Source of the DNA: Actinospineispora eucalypti | Lineage (GTDB): Bacteria; Actinomycetota; Actinomycetes; Mycobacteriales; Pseudonocardiaceae | DNA: 64,000 nt | NCBI GenBank assembly: GCA_014208095.1 | Contig: JACHMT010000002.1 | Location: 1,178,001 to 1,242,000 of the forward strand | Direction of reading: 5' to 3' | In this document: one piece after another, positions 54,783 through 62,385 of the stretch | Layout of the letters: every line of letters starts with the position of its first letter | Numbering within the stretch: the first letter of the stretch is position 1 | Position numbers and translations under genes: made by a program | Notes under the pieces: generated by a model | Databases searched by the model: none | Seen by the model: the letters and a program-made list of their open reading frames with translations, nothing else | Told to the model about the DNA's origin: nothing

Positions 54783-54914
54783 CTGATTCAGTGCCTTCAG
54801 CACGCCGATTCAGTGCCTTCAGCACCCTGATTCAGTGCCTTCAGCACCCTGATTCAGTGGCTTCAACACCTTGATTCAGTGACTTCAGCACTCTGATTCA
54901 GGCACTTCAGCAGC
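54783..54914. repeat. Six 22-bp tandem repeats
   Basis: Unit CTGATTCAGTGCCTTCAGCA then CC, six times with increasing divergence (units 4-6). Each unit contains the short palindrome CTGAxTCAG and, on the other strand, GTGC-N5-GCAC. It occupies the space between convergent tcuA and the dehydrogenase. No unique spacers, so not a CRISPR. Possibly a terminator array or protein-binding array. Confidence 0.95.
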
Positions 54915-54933
54915 GGAGTCCGGCGAAGCCGGG

Positions 54934-55986
54934 TTACACCCGCGCGACGATCGCCTCGGTCGCCGCGCGGGTGCCGCCCTCCACCCCGCCGTCGGCGCGC
55001 AGCCGGACCGCGCCGTCGGCGAACGCCCGCTCCACCGCGCCCCGCAACCGCCGGGCCGCCGCGCCCCGGCCCGCGTGCTCCAACAACATTCCCGCGCTGA
55101 GCACCTGGGAGACCGGGTTGGCCAGGTCGCGGCCGGCGATGGTGGGCGCGCTGCCGTGAATGGGCTCGAAGTAGGCGGCGGTCGCGCCGATGTTGCCGGA
55201 GGCGCACATGCCCAGGCCGCCCACCGTGGCCGCGCCCAGGTCACTCAGGATGTCGCCCAGGAAGTTCTCCATGACCAGCACGTCGAACCGCTCGGGCTCG
55301 GCCACCAGGGCGTGCGCCGCCGCGTCCGCATAGCGGTGCTCCGCCGCCACGTCCGGGTAGTCCGCCGCCACCTCGTCGAACACCTCCCGGAACAGCGCGT
55401 AGCTGCGCAGCACGTTGCTCTTGTCCACGCAGGTGACCCGGTGCCGCCCGTCCGACGGCGCGCCGGACCGCGTCCGGGCCAGCTCGAACGCGAACCGAGC
55501 CACCCGCCGCACGCCCTCGCGGGTCACCATCAGCTGGTCGCAGGCCGCCGCCGGGGTCACCACGCCGAGGCCTCGGGACAGGTACAGGCCCTCGGTGTTC
55601 TCCCGGACGATCACGTAGTCGATCTCCCCCGGCCCGTGCCGGGTGGCCCCGGTGACCCCGGGCAGCAGCCGCACCGGCCGCACGTTCGCGTAGGCGTCCA
55701 GGCCGGTGCGGAGCACGCCGCCGAGCAGGCCGCCCTCCGTGCCGTCCGGCCGGCGGACGTCCGGCAGGCCGACCGGCCCCTTCAGCAGGCCGTCCAGGCC
55801 GCGCACCCGGTCCAGCGCGCCCGGCTCGAGCGGCTCCCCCGTGCGCCGGTAGTGCTCCGCGCCGCCGGGCACCTCCTCGACCCGCACGGCGAACCCCTCG
55901 GCGGCGGCCACCGCCTCGAGCACGCCCAGGGCGCTGTCCACCAGCTCGGGCCCGATCCCGTCACCACGTAGCACGCCCAGGCGCAT
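54934..55986 (-). CDS. Isopropylmalate/tartrate dehydrogenase family protein
   Basis: A 350-residue beta-decarboxylating dehydrogenase. Motifs: GDGIGPE near residue 9, VRENTEGLYLSRG, catalytic DKSNVLR, metal-binding LVMENFLGDILSDLGA and FEPIHGSAPTIAG. Substrates are malate-type acids with a 2- or 3-alkyl group (isopropylmalate, tartrate, homoisocitrate). ATG 55984-55986 is the family start; an in-frame ATG at 55998 lies within the operator palindrome, and no ribosome site is seen, so the message may be leaderless. Shared operator with tcuA implies a joint tricarboxylate pathway (inference). Confidence 0.85.
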   Translation of the reverse strand: MRLGVLRGDGIGPELVDSALGVLEAVAAAEGFAVRVEEVPGGAEHYRRTGEPLEPGALDRVRGLDGLLKGPVGLPDVRRPDGTEGGLLGGVLRTGLDAYANVRPVRLLPGVTGATRHGPGEIDYVIVRENTEGLYLSRGLGVVTPAAACDQLMVTREGVRRVARFAFELARTRSGAPSDGRHRVTCVDKSNVLRSYALFREVFDEVAADYPDVAAEHRYADAAAHALVAEPERFDVLVMENFLGDILSDLGAATVGGLGMCASGNIGATAAYFEPIHGSAPTIAGRDLANPVSQVLSAGMLLEHAGRGAAARRLRGAVERAFADGAVRLRADGGVEGGTRAATEAIVARV

Positions 55987-55991
55987 GTCGG

Positions 55992-56003
55992 ATTGCATGC
56001 AAT
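55992..56003. promoter_or_regulatory. GntR operator, dehydrogenase promoter
   Basis: ATTGCATGCAAT perfect 12-bp palindrome just upstream of the dehydrogenase start, shared core with the tcuA site at 53257-53266. Confidence 0.75.
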
Positions 56004-56028
56004 AAGTATGCGATATGTGGCTACGCCA

Positions 56029-56074
56029 CCCGTGAGTGGCGAGTATGGCTATAACCACACTTCTCACTCACGGG
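56029..56074. repeat. Palindromic element, intergenic relative of 33580-33621
   Basis: 46-bp dyad with outer 10-bp arms CCCGTGAGTG/CACTCACGGG and inner pairs around GGCTATAA. The GTGAGTGGCGAGTA and GCTATA cores match the copy inside the phospho-lyase gene. Here it lies between divergent genes. Confidence 0.85.
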
Positions 56075-56093
56075 CGGCGCAGCCGCATGTGAC

Positions 56094-56161
56094 ACAAACA
56101 GTAACGCTCGTTATTGACAGCCGAGCCGCTCCCTGCAACCCTGGACGTACAAACAGTAACG
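56094..56161. promoter_or_regulatory. Promoter region of the ABC exporter operon with TetR-type dyad and direct repeats
   Basis: Direct repeats ACAAACAGTAACG at 56094-56106 and 56149-56161 (55 bases apart). The first continues into the dyad CAGTAACGCTCGTTATTG (56099-56116), which overlaps a consensus -35, TTGACA at 56114-56119. The TetR encoded at the operon's end is the likely binder. Confidence 0.6.
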
Positions 56162-56188
56162 ATCACTTTGTTTTACAGGGAGCGGGAC

Positions 56189-56905
56189 ATGGGACTGGAG
56201 ATCAGCGGTCTCGTCGTGAACTCCGGCGGCCGGGCGGTGTTGCCCGGCCTCACCTGCACCGCCCCGGCGGGTCGGCTGACCGGCGTGTTCGGCCCGCCGG
56301 GCAGCGGGAAGTCCACCCTGCTGCGCTGCATCGCGGGGGCGCAGGAGATCGCGGCGGGCGAGATCCGGACGGGCGGCACGCCCCGGCGGGCCGGGTACGC
56401 GCCCGGCGTCGAGTCGATCTACCCGGAGCTGAGCGTGGTCCGGAACGTGCGGTACTTCGCCACCGTGTGGCGGGCCTCGCGGGCCGCCGCCGACCGGGCG
56501 CTGGCCGAGGTCGAGATGTCCGCACTCGCCGGTGAGGTGGCCGGCGCGCTTCCGGCCGAGCCGCGGGCCCGGCTGTCGCTGGCCTGCGCGCTGGTCGGCG
56601 AGCCCGAGGTGCTGGCGCTGGACGGGCTCACCGACGGCCTCGACCCCGTCGCCCGGAACGACCTGTGGGCGCGGTTCGGCGCCCTCGCCGCGCGCGGGAC
56701 GACGGTGCTCGCCGCCGGCCGGGCGCTGGACGACGCGCTCCGGTGCGATCACGTGCTGCTGCTCAACCGGGGCGAACTGGTCGGCGAGGGCACACCGGGC
56801 GACCTGCTCGGCGGCGTGACGAGCATGGAGCACGCGTTCGTGCGGCTGTCCGGCGGGAGCGGCCCGATCCGGCCGGACCGCGCCCTGGCCGAGGTGGCCC
56901 GATGA
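56189..56905 (+). CDS. Degenerate ABC ATPase subunit
   Basis: A 238-residue ABC-fold protein. Walker A is intact (GPPGSGKSTLLR, about residues 34-45), as is the D-loop GLDP. Other motifs are altered: the Q-loop Gln is lost (GYAPGVESIYPELSV), the signature LSGGQ is replaced by PAEPRARLSLA, Walker B reads VLALDGLTDGLDP with Gly where the catalytic Glu should be, and the H-loop His is missing (VLAAGRALDD). Such erosion suggests a non-hydrolysing or partner-dependent ATPase. AGGGAG precedes ATG 56189. It overlaps the permease-fusion gene by 4 bases. Confidence 0.85.
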   Translation: MGLEISGLVVNSGGRAVLPGLTCTAPAGRLTGVFGPPGSGKSTLLRCIAGAQEIAAGEIRTGGTPRRAGYAPGVESIYPELSVVRNVRYFATVWRASRAAADRALAEVEMSALAGEVAGALPAEPRARLSLACALVGEPEVLALDGLTDGLDPVARNDLWARFGALAARGTTVLAAGRALDDALRCDHVLLLNRGELVGEGTPGDLLGGVTSMEHAFVRLSGGSGPIRPDRALAEVAR

Positions 56906-58296
56906 CCGCCCCGCTGTCACCGAGGGTCGCCGGCTCGACCGCCGCGCGCGTGATCGCCCAGCTGCGCCGCGACCGCCGCGCCATGGTGATGATGCTGATC
57001 CTGCCCAGCCTGCTGCTGTTCGTGCTGAACCAGATGTTCGACAACCAGCCCACCTTCAACGGCGTGGCCCGCCGGCTGCTCGGTGTGCTGCCGTTCACGC
57101 TGATGTTCGTCTTCACCAGCGTGGCGATGCTGAAGGAGCGCAAGAGCGGCACGCTGCGCCGGCTGCTCGCCTCGCCGATGTCTCGCCTGGAGCTGGTGCT
57201 CGGCTACGCGGTCGGATTCGGCGCGCTGGCGGTCGTCCAGGCCGCGATCACCTGCACCACCGCCTACTGGCTGCTCGACCTCTACACCCCGGCGCAGCCG
57301 CTGGTCATCGGCTGCATCGGCGTCGTCGGCGCGGTGGTGGGCGTCGCGGTCGGGATGCTGTGCAGCAGCCTGGCCGAGCTGCACGTGGTTCCCCTGCTGC
57401 CGCTGATAGTGCTGCCGCAGATCCTGCTCGGCGGGCTGTTCGTGCCGCGCGACGGCATGGCCCGGTGGCTGGAGTGGGTCAGCGACCTGCTGCCCCTGAG
57501 CTGGAGCATCGAAGCACTGGACGAGGCCGGCAGCACCTCGCTGCTCAGCGACGACCTGCTCGGCTACCTGGGCGTGGTGGCCGGCATAGCGGTGCTCACC
57601 CTGTTCCTCGCCGCGCTCACGATGCGGCGCAGGGTCGGGGACCTCGGTCCGTCGGCGCGGCGTCGCCGGCGGGCCGTCCCGCTGGCCCTGCTGGCCACCG
57701 CCGCCGCGATCGCCGCTGTCTACCTGGTCGATGCCGTCCGGTTCGTGTCCACGGAGAACGCGCAGGTGGACGGCGACAAGGCGGCGATCCTCGCGCCGGC
57801 CGCCGGCACGGTCATCGACTGGCGGATCAGCGACGGCGCCCCGGTGCGGCAGAACCAGGTGATCGGCCGGATCGAGATCACCGGTCGGTTCGGCAAGCCG
57901 CGGATGGTGGTTCGGGCGCCCCGCGACGGCACCGTGGTCCGCACCGACGTCGTCGAGGGCACCGTCGTCCCGGCCGGCGCCGAGCTGGCGGTGGCCTACG
58001 ACCTGGCCGAGAGCTACGTGACCGCCCGGATCGACGAGGGCGACATGCACGACGTCCGGCTCGGCCAGCGGGTCGACCTCACCCTCGAGTCGGCCAGCGG
58101 CCGCACCCTGGCCGGCTTCGTCCGGGAGATCGACGCCGGCAGCCACGCGGTGCTCACCTCGAGGCCGCCCAAGAACACCTCGGTGAACTTCGAACGCGGC
58201 ACGCAGCGAATCCCGGTGCGGATCGTGGTCGCCGACTGGCAGGGTGTCGTACCCGTGGTCGGCATGAACGCCACCGTCAAAATCCACAAGGATTGA
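56902..58296 (+). CDS. ABC-2 permease fused to EmrA/HlyD-like adaptor
   Basis: A 464-residue fusion. Residues about 25-245 form an ABC-2 exporter membrane domain with six helices (LILPSLLLFVLNQMF, LGVLPFTLMFVFTSVAML, LLPLIVLPQILLGGLFVP). After a basic stretch (SARRRRRAV), another helix (PLALLATAAAIAAVYLVDAV) leads to a HlyD/EmrA-type barrel-sandwich part (TENAQVDGDKAAILAPAAGTVIDWRISDGAPVRQNQVIG) up to the C-terminus. Membrane-fusion adaptors are normally separate and mostly Gram-negative, so this arrangement is unusual. Together with the ATPase it should export something large or lipid-linked (inference). Confidence 0.85.
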   Translation: MTAPLSPRVAGSTAARVIAQLRRDRRAMVMMLILPSLLLFVLNQMFDNQPTFNGVARRLLGVLPFTLMFVFTSVAMLKERKSGTLRRLLASPMSRLELVLGYAVGFGALAVVQAAITCTTAYWLLDLYTPAQPLVIGCIGVVGAVVGVAVGMLCSSLAELHVVPLLPLIVLPQILLGGLFVPRDGMARWLEWVSDLLPLSWSIEALDEAGSTSLLSDDLLGYLGVVAGIAVLTLFLAALTMRRRVGDLGPSARRRRRAVPLALLATAAAIAAVYLVDAVRFVSTENAQVDGDKAAILAPAAGTVIDWRISDGAPVRQNQVIGRIEITGRFGKPRMVVRAPRDGTVVRTDVVEGTVVPAGAELAVAYDLAESYVTARIDEGDMHDVRLGQRVDLTLESASGRTLAGFVREIDAGSHAVLTSRPPKNTSVNFERGTQRIPVRIVVADWQGVVPVVGMNATVKIHKD

Positions 58297-58300
58297 GGCC

Positions 58301-58897
58301 GTGCCCCGAGTCACCGAGCAGTACATCCAGCGCCGCCGCCGGGAGATCCTGGACGCGGCACGGCAGTGCTTCGCCCGCGACGGCTTCCACGCGACCACGA
58401 TGGACGACGTCATCGAGGCGGCGGGGCTTTCGCCGAGCGTGGTGTACCGGTGGTTCCGGGGCAAGGACGAGCTGGTGCTGGAGACGGTCCGGGACACCAT
58501 CCAGGGCATCGCCGACGCGGTCGACGAAGCGGCCGCGCAGGACCCGCCGCCGGCGCTGAGCGAGGCGATCGAAGGGGTGCTCACCGCGACCCTGGCCCGG
58601 GTCAGCGACGACGGCCGGGACCTCTCCGCGCTGGCCGTGCACATCTGGACCGAGGCGCTGCGCACCCCCGAGATCGAGCACCTGCTCGCCGACCTCTACG
58701 GGCGGATCCGCACCAGCCTGGCCGACCTGGTGCGCCGCCACCAGGCCGCCGGCACCCTCCCCGCCGACATCGACGCCGACGCCGCCGCCCGCCCCCTGTT
58801 CGCCCTCCTCCCCGGCTTCCTGGTCCAGCGCCTCCTCCTAGGCCCCGAAAACACCAAAACCTACGCCGCCGCCATCGCCACCATCCTCCGCCGCTAA
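58301..58897 (+). CDS. TetR-family regulator of the ABC exporter operon
   Basis: A 198-residue TetR protein: HTH at about residues 10-57 (REILDAARQCFARDGFHATTMDDVIEAAGLSPSVVYRWFRGKDEL). GTG 58301, 4 bases after the permease stop. Third gene of the operon, so it probably represses its own promoter at about 56094-56161. The C-terminus ends in ATILRR, as in many actinobacterial TetR proteins. Confidence 0.92.
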   Translation: MPRVTEQYIQRRRREILDAARQCFARDGFHATTMDDVIEAAGLSPSVVYRWFRGKDELVLETVRDTIQGIADAVDEAAAQDPPPALSEAIEGVLTATLARVSDDGRDLSALAVHIWTEALRTPEIEHLLADLYGRIRTSLADLVRRHQAAGTLPADIDADAAARPLFALLPGFLVQRLLLGPENTKTYAAAIATILRR

Positions 58898-58916
58898 ACC
58901 GGCCCCGCTCGCCCCG

Positions 58917-59804
58917 CTAGATGCGGTCGGCGGCGATGAGGAGGTAGTGGAAGCTGCCTTCGCGGTAGGCCTTCAGGAATGGCTGCTCGATGCCGGTGGC
59001 TACGGAGGACTTCGCGCGTAGCTCCCAGTAGGGGATGGTCAGCTCGGTCAGGTCGACCACGTTGATGGGGACCAGGTTGTTGGCGGTGAGCGCCTTGAAG
59101 TACTGGCTGCGCGGGTGGATGTTGCAGGTGTAGTGCTCGTCGATCTGGCTGACCGCCTTGGACCGGCCGCCGGTGACGTCGTTGTAGCAACCGGTGATGC
59201 ACACGTAGCGCCCGCCGTACTCGAGCAGCCGGGAGAACTCGCCGTACAGCTCGAACAGGTCCACGTACATGGTGGTCTCGTTGGTCCAGATGCCGCGCAT
59301 CGAGCCGGAGTCCAGGCCGGTGTCCAGCATGTTGGCGAAGTGGAAGCGGACCGAGTCGGCGTGGCCCTGCCGGGCGGACTGCTCGTTGGCGAAGTTGACC
59401 TGGTACTCGGAGATGCTCACCCCGTCGACCCGACAGCCGAACCGCCGGTGCGCCATGATGCTGGTGCCGCCCCGGCCGGACCCGGCGTCCAACAGCCGGC
59501 AGCTCGGCGCGACCGGGGCCAGGTAGTCGAGCAGCACGTCGGCCTGCGCGGTCTCCAGCCGGTGCATCTCCGCGATGATCCGCTCGTCCCGGGTCTCCGC
59601 CGGCCCTTCCAGCACCGAGGCGTCATAGTCACCGATGCCGTAGTGGTGGTGGTAAAGGTCGTCGATCTCGCCCAGCCGCAGGTTGACCGGGTCGTCCTGG
59701 TTGGTGTTCCAGTACGTGGCGACTGCCTTCTGGTAGTCGGTGCGCAGCACGGGACGGCCAGTCGGCGCGGTGGCGGCCTTCGAGTTGGTGGGCGCGGTCG
59801 TCAC
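58917..59804 (-). CDS. Geranyl diphosphate 2-C-methyltransferase
   Basis: A 295-residue SAM-dependent methyltransferase with SAM motif CRLLDAGSGRGGTS (about residues 102-115) and the MIB-pathway hallmarks VNLRLGEIDDLYHHHYGIG and GIEQPFLKAYREGSFHYLLIAADRI. It methylates C2 of GPP to 2-methyl-GPP, the substrate of 2-MIB synthase encoded just upstream. GTG 59804 has AAAGGAA upstream; 37 bases separate it from the synthase. Last gene of the four-gene operon. Confidence 0.95.
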   Translation of the reverse strand: MTTAPTNSKAATAPTGRPVLRTDYQKAVATYWNTNQDDPVNLRLGEIDDLYHHHYGIGDYDASVLEGPAETRDERIIAEMHRLETAQADVLLDYLAPVAPSCRLLDAGSGRGGTSIMAHRRFGCRVDGVSISEYQVNFANEQSARQGHADSVRFHFANMLDTGLDSGSMRGIWTNETTMYVDLFELYGEFSRLLEYGGRYVCITGCYNDVTGGRSKAVSQIDEHYTCNIHPRSQYFKALTANNLVPINVVDLTELTIPYWELRAKSSVATGIEQPFLKAYREGSFHYLLIAADRI

Positions 59805-59841
59805 AGAAACGGTTCCTTTCGGGTTGGTTGGAGCGGACTGA

Positions 59842-60990
59842 CTACTGACTGGTTGCGTGGTACCGGCCGGTGGTGGCGTGCCATTCGCGGCTGCCGCCCA
59901 GCCAGGCCCAGGTGTCCGCGAGGAAGCGCACCAGCGTCGGCGACCCGGTCAGGCTCAGCGCGGAGGCCTCGGCCACGAACGTGCGCATCAGCTCGTTGTG
60001 GATCTCCACGGTGCGCTTGACCGCCTCGCGGGGCGTGCACTTCTCCTCGATCGCGATCACCCGGGGCAGGTTGAAGTCGGTGTCCGACTCGTGCGAGGCC
60101 GAGTGCAGGTCGTTCAGCAGGACGGCGGCGTCGCCGGCCATGGTGAACGCCCGCCGCACCCTGGGGTGGAAGAACTCGGTCGGCGACAGCTCGTAGCCGG
60201 CCAGCACGTCCACCAGGATCATCGGCGGCAGGTAGCTGTTCAGGTGCCGCTGCACCAGGTACTCCCAGACCGGCGGGGTGCGACCGTTGGCGTGCCAGTC
60301 CGCCTCCTGGTTCCACGCCACGTAGAGGATCGACATCTGGTGCTGGAAGCGGCCCAGCTGGGCCGGCGAGGTGTACCGGGCCAGGTGTTCCATCGCGGTA
60401 CGGAACGCGGTGGCGATCGGCTCGGCCTCCCGGAACCCGTCCAGCTCCGGCTGGTAGCGGGCCGGCAACGGGGCCGGGTCCACGATGGCGTGCAGCTTGG
60501 CCAGCCGCGAGCCGACCACCTTGGGATCGGCGCCGAGGGACACCTCGTCCACGTAGTAGTCGTCCGCCGCCCACTCCGCGACCACGCACTTGGCCGCCGC
60601 CAGCAGCCGGTCCGGGTCCTGCGCGGCCGGGTGGGTCAACATGATCAGCCGGCCGAAGTTACAGGTGCGCAGCCGGTCCAGCGCCCCGGGGTAGATGCCG
60701 ACCTGGTCGGCCCATTCCACCAGCCGCTCGTTGACCTCCTCCCCCAACGCCGGGTCGTCGCGCAGCGGGCCGGGGCAGAACAGCTCCGGCATGTCGTCCT
60801 CCCCGGCCGGCGCGGGCTCCTCGGGCACGAACCGCCGCAGCGCCGAGGTACCGAGGCCGCCGGCGAACCGGCGCACCAGCGAGGCGGCCGCCGGCTCCGG
60901 CCGCAGCACGGTGGCCAGCTCCGCCGACGGCGCCCCGGCCATGTCCGCCAGCACCGCCGCCCCGGGGGAAGTCACAGCGGTGAGGCTCAT
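59842..60990 (-). CDS. 2-methylisoborneol synthase (encapsulin cargo)
   Basis: A 382-residue class I terpene cyclase. The Asp-rich motif is DDYYVDE (residues 143-149) and the NSE motif NDLHSASHE (293-301). It cyclises 2-methyl-GPP to 2-methylisoborneol. The first ~80 residues are Ala/Pro/Gly-rich and disordered-looking, with two short hydrophobic patches (about 11-18 and 44-54); in known systems such a tail loads the enzyme into a family 2 encapsulin (established knowledge). ATG overlaps the shell gene stop by 4 bases. Confidence 0.95.
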   Translation of the reverse strand: MSLTAVTSPGAAVLADMAGAPSAELATVLRPEPAAASLVRRFAGGLGTSALRRFVPEEPAPAGEDDMPELFCPGPLRDDPALGEEVNERLVEWADQVGIYPGALDRLRTCNFGRLIMLTHPAAQDPDRLLAAAKCVVAEWAADDYYVDEVSLGADPKVVGSRLAKLHAIVDPAPLPARYQPELDGFREAEPIATAFRTAMEHLARYTSPAQLGRFQHQMSILYVAWNQEADWHANGRTPPVWEYLVQRHLNSYLPPMILVDVLAGYELSPTEFFHPRVRRAFTMAGDAAVLLNDLHSASHESDTDFNLPRVIAIEEKCTPREAVKRTVEIHNELMRTFVAEASALSLTGSPTLVRFLADTWAWLGGSREWHATTGRYHATSQ

Positions 60991-62384
60991 GCCGCTCCTC
61001 CGAGTTGGACGTTCTCCAGGGCGCCGAGCGCCGAGGGCACCAGCACCGCGGCGGAGAAGTAGGTGCTGACCAGGTACGAGCTGATGGCGCGGTCGTCGAT
61101 GCCGAGGAACCGCACGCTCAGCCCCGGACGGTGCTCGTCCGGCAGGCCGGTCTGGCGCAGGCCCACCACGCCGTTGTTGTCCTCGCCGGTGCGCATGGCC
61201 AGGATCGTGGTGCTGCCGTCGGCCTCGATCGGGATCTTGTCGCAGGGCAGCATGGGCACCCCGCGCCAGGCCATCTGCGGCGTGCCATCCACCTCGACGC
61301 CCTCCGGGTACAACCCCCGGCGGGTGCACTCGGCGCGGAACGCGGCAATGGCCCGGGGGTGCGCCAGGTAGAGCCGGGTCTTGCGGCGCCGGGCCAGCAG
61401 CCGGTCCAGATCCTCCGGGGTGGGCGGCCCGGTGCGCGCCTGCACCCGCTGGCTCAGGTCCACGTTGTGCAGCAGGCCGAAGTCGCGGTTGTTCACCAGC
61501 TCGTGCTCCTGGCGCTCGTTCAGCGCCTCGAAGGTCAGCCGCAGCTGCTGCTCGACCTGGTCCATCGGCTCGCTGTACAGGTCGGCCACCCGGGTATGCA
61601 CACGCAACACGGCCTGCGCGAGGGACAGCTGATACTCCCTCGGCTCCGGCTCGTAGTCCACGAAGGTGCCAGGTACCGGCACCTCGCCCACGTGTCCCGA
61701 GGCCAGGTCGATCACCGCCTCGCCGTACTTGTTGCGCACGGGCAGCCCGTTCGCCGTCGCCGTACCCAGGTGTTCGCGCAGCTCCGGGTCGGCCTCCCGC
61801 CAGCGCTCCCAGGCCCGCCGGGTCAGCGCCAGGGTGATGCAGGGGGTCACCGCCCGGTAGCCGAGCCGCCAGTGGCCGCCGCCGACCAGTTCAGTCGCAC
61901 CGAAGTGGTCACCGCCGGTGAGCGTGCCGAGCAGCGACTCCGCGCCGTGCTGGGTGCTGCCGAGCTGGTCCACCTTGCCGTGCGCGAGCAGGAACAGTTG
62001 CTCCGCCGGCGTGCCGGCGGAGGCGATGGTCTCCCCCGCCGCGTACTCACGGCGTTCGAACGCGTCGGCCAGCGCCTCCAGCGGCGCATCGGTGGGCAGT
62101 CCGCGCAGCGGCGCCAGCTCGCGCAGCTCGGCCGGTATCACCCGGATGTCCTCGCCGGTGCTGACGAAGGTCACCCGGCCGTCGCCCACGGTGTAGGTCA
62201 GCCTGCGGTTGACCCGGTAGGTCCCGGCGTCCAGGTCCAGCCACGGCAGGCTCCGGCACAGCCAGCGCGGTGTGATCGCCGGCGTGTGCGGGACCGTCTT
62301 CGTGGTGGTGCTGAGTTTGCGGGCGGCGCCGGTACTGAGGCTCCGCGGCGGCGCCGCTTCGGTCGGCTCGAGCAGCTCGGTCAA
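60987..62384 (-). CDS. Family 2B encapsulin shell protein B (cNMP-binding domain)
   Basis: A 465-residue HK97-fold shell protein with an inserted cyclic-nucleotide-binding domain (about residues 105-210: FERREYAAGETIASAGTPAEQLFLLAHGKVDQLG). The C-terminal shell part contains FVDYEPEPREYQLSLAQAVLRVHTRVADLYSEPMDQVEQQLRLTFEALNERQEHELVNNRDFGLLHN. It is the second shell type encoded here; TTG 62384 has GGAGGG 6 bases upstream and lies one base after the stop of shell A, so both are translated together. Confidence 0.95.
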   Translation of the reverse strand: MTELLEPTEAAPPRSLSTGAARKLSTTTKTVPHTPAITPRWLCRSLPWLDLDAGTYRVNRRLTYTVGDGRVTFVSTGEDIRVIPAELRELAPLRGLPTDAPLEALADAFERREYAAGETIASAGTPAEQLFLLAHGKVDQLGSTQHGAESLLGTLTGGDHFGATELVGGGHWRLGYRAVTPCITLALTRRAWERWREADPELREHLGTATANGLPVRNKYGEAVIDLASGHVGEVPVPGTFVDYEPEPREYQLSLAQAVLRVHTRVADLYSEPMDQVEQQLRLTFEALNERQEHELVNNRDFGLLHNVDLSQRVQARTGPPTPEDLDRLLARRRKTRLYLAHPRAIAAFRAECTRRGLYPEGVEVDGTPQMAWRGVPMLPCDKIPIEADGSTTILAMRTGEDNNGVVGLRQTGLPDEHRPGLSVRFLGIDDRAISSYLVSTYFSAAVLVPSALGALENVQLGGAA

Positions 62385-62385
62385 G

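Noticed and set aside
54783..54914. Repeat array considered as a CRISPR
   Set aside because: Units are directly adjacent at 22 bp with no unique spacers and no cas genes nearby.
54863..55207. Other-frame reading across the repeats and the dehydrogenase 3' end
   Set aside because: Shadow of the isopropylmalate-type dehydrogenase gene; its product is low-complexity and lacks a plausible start.
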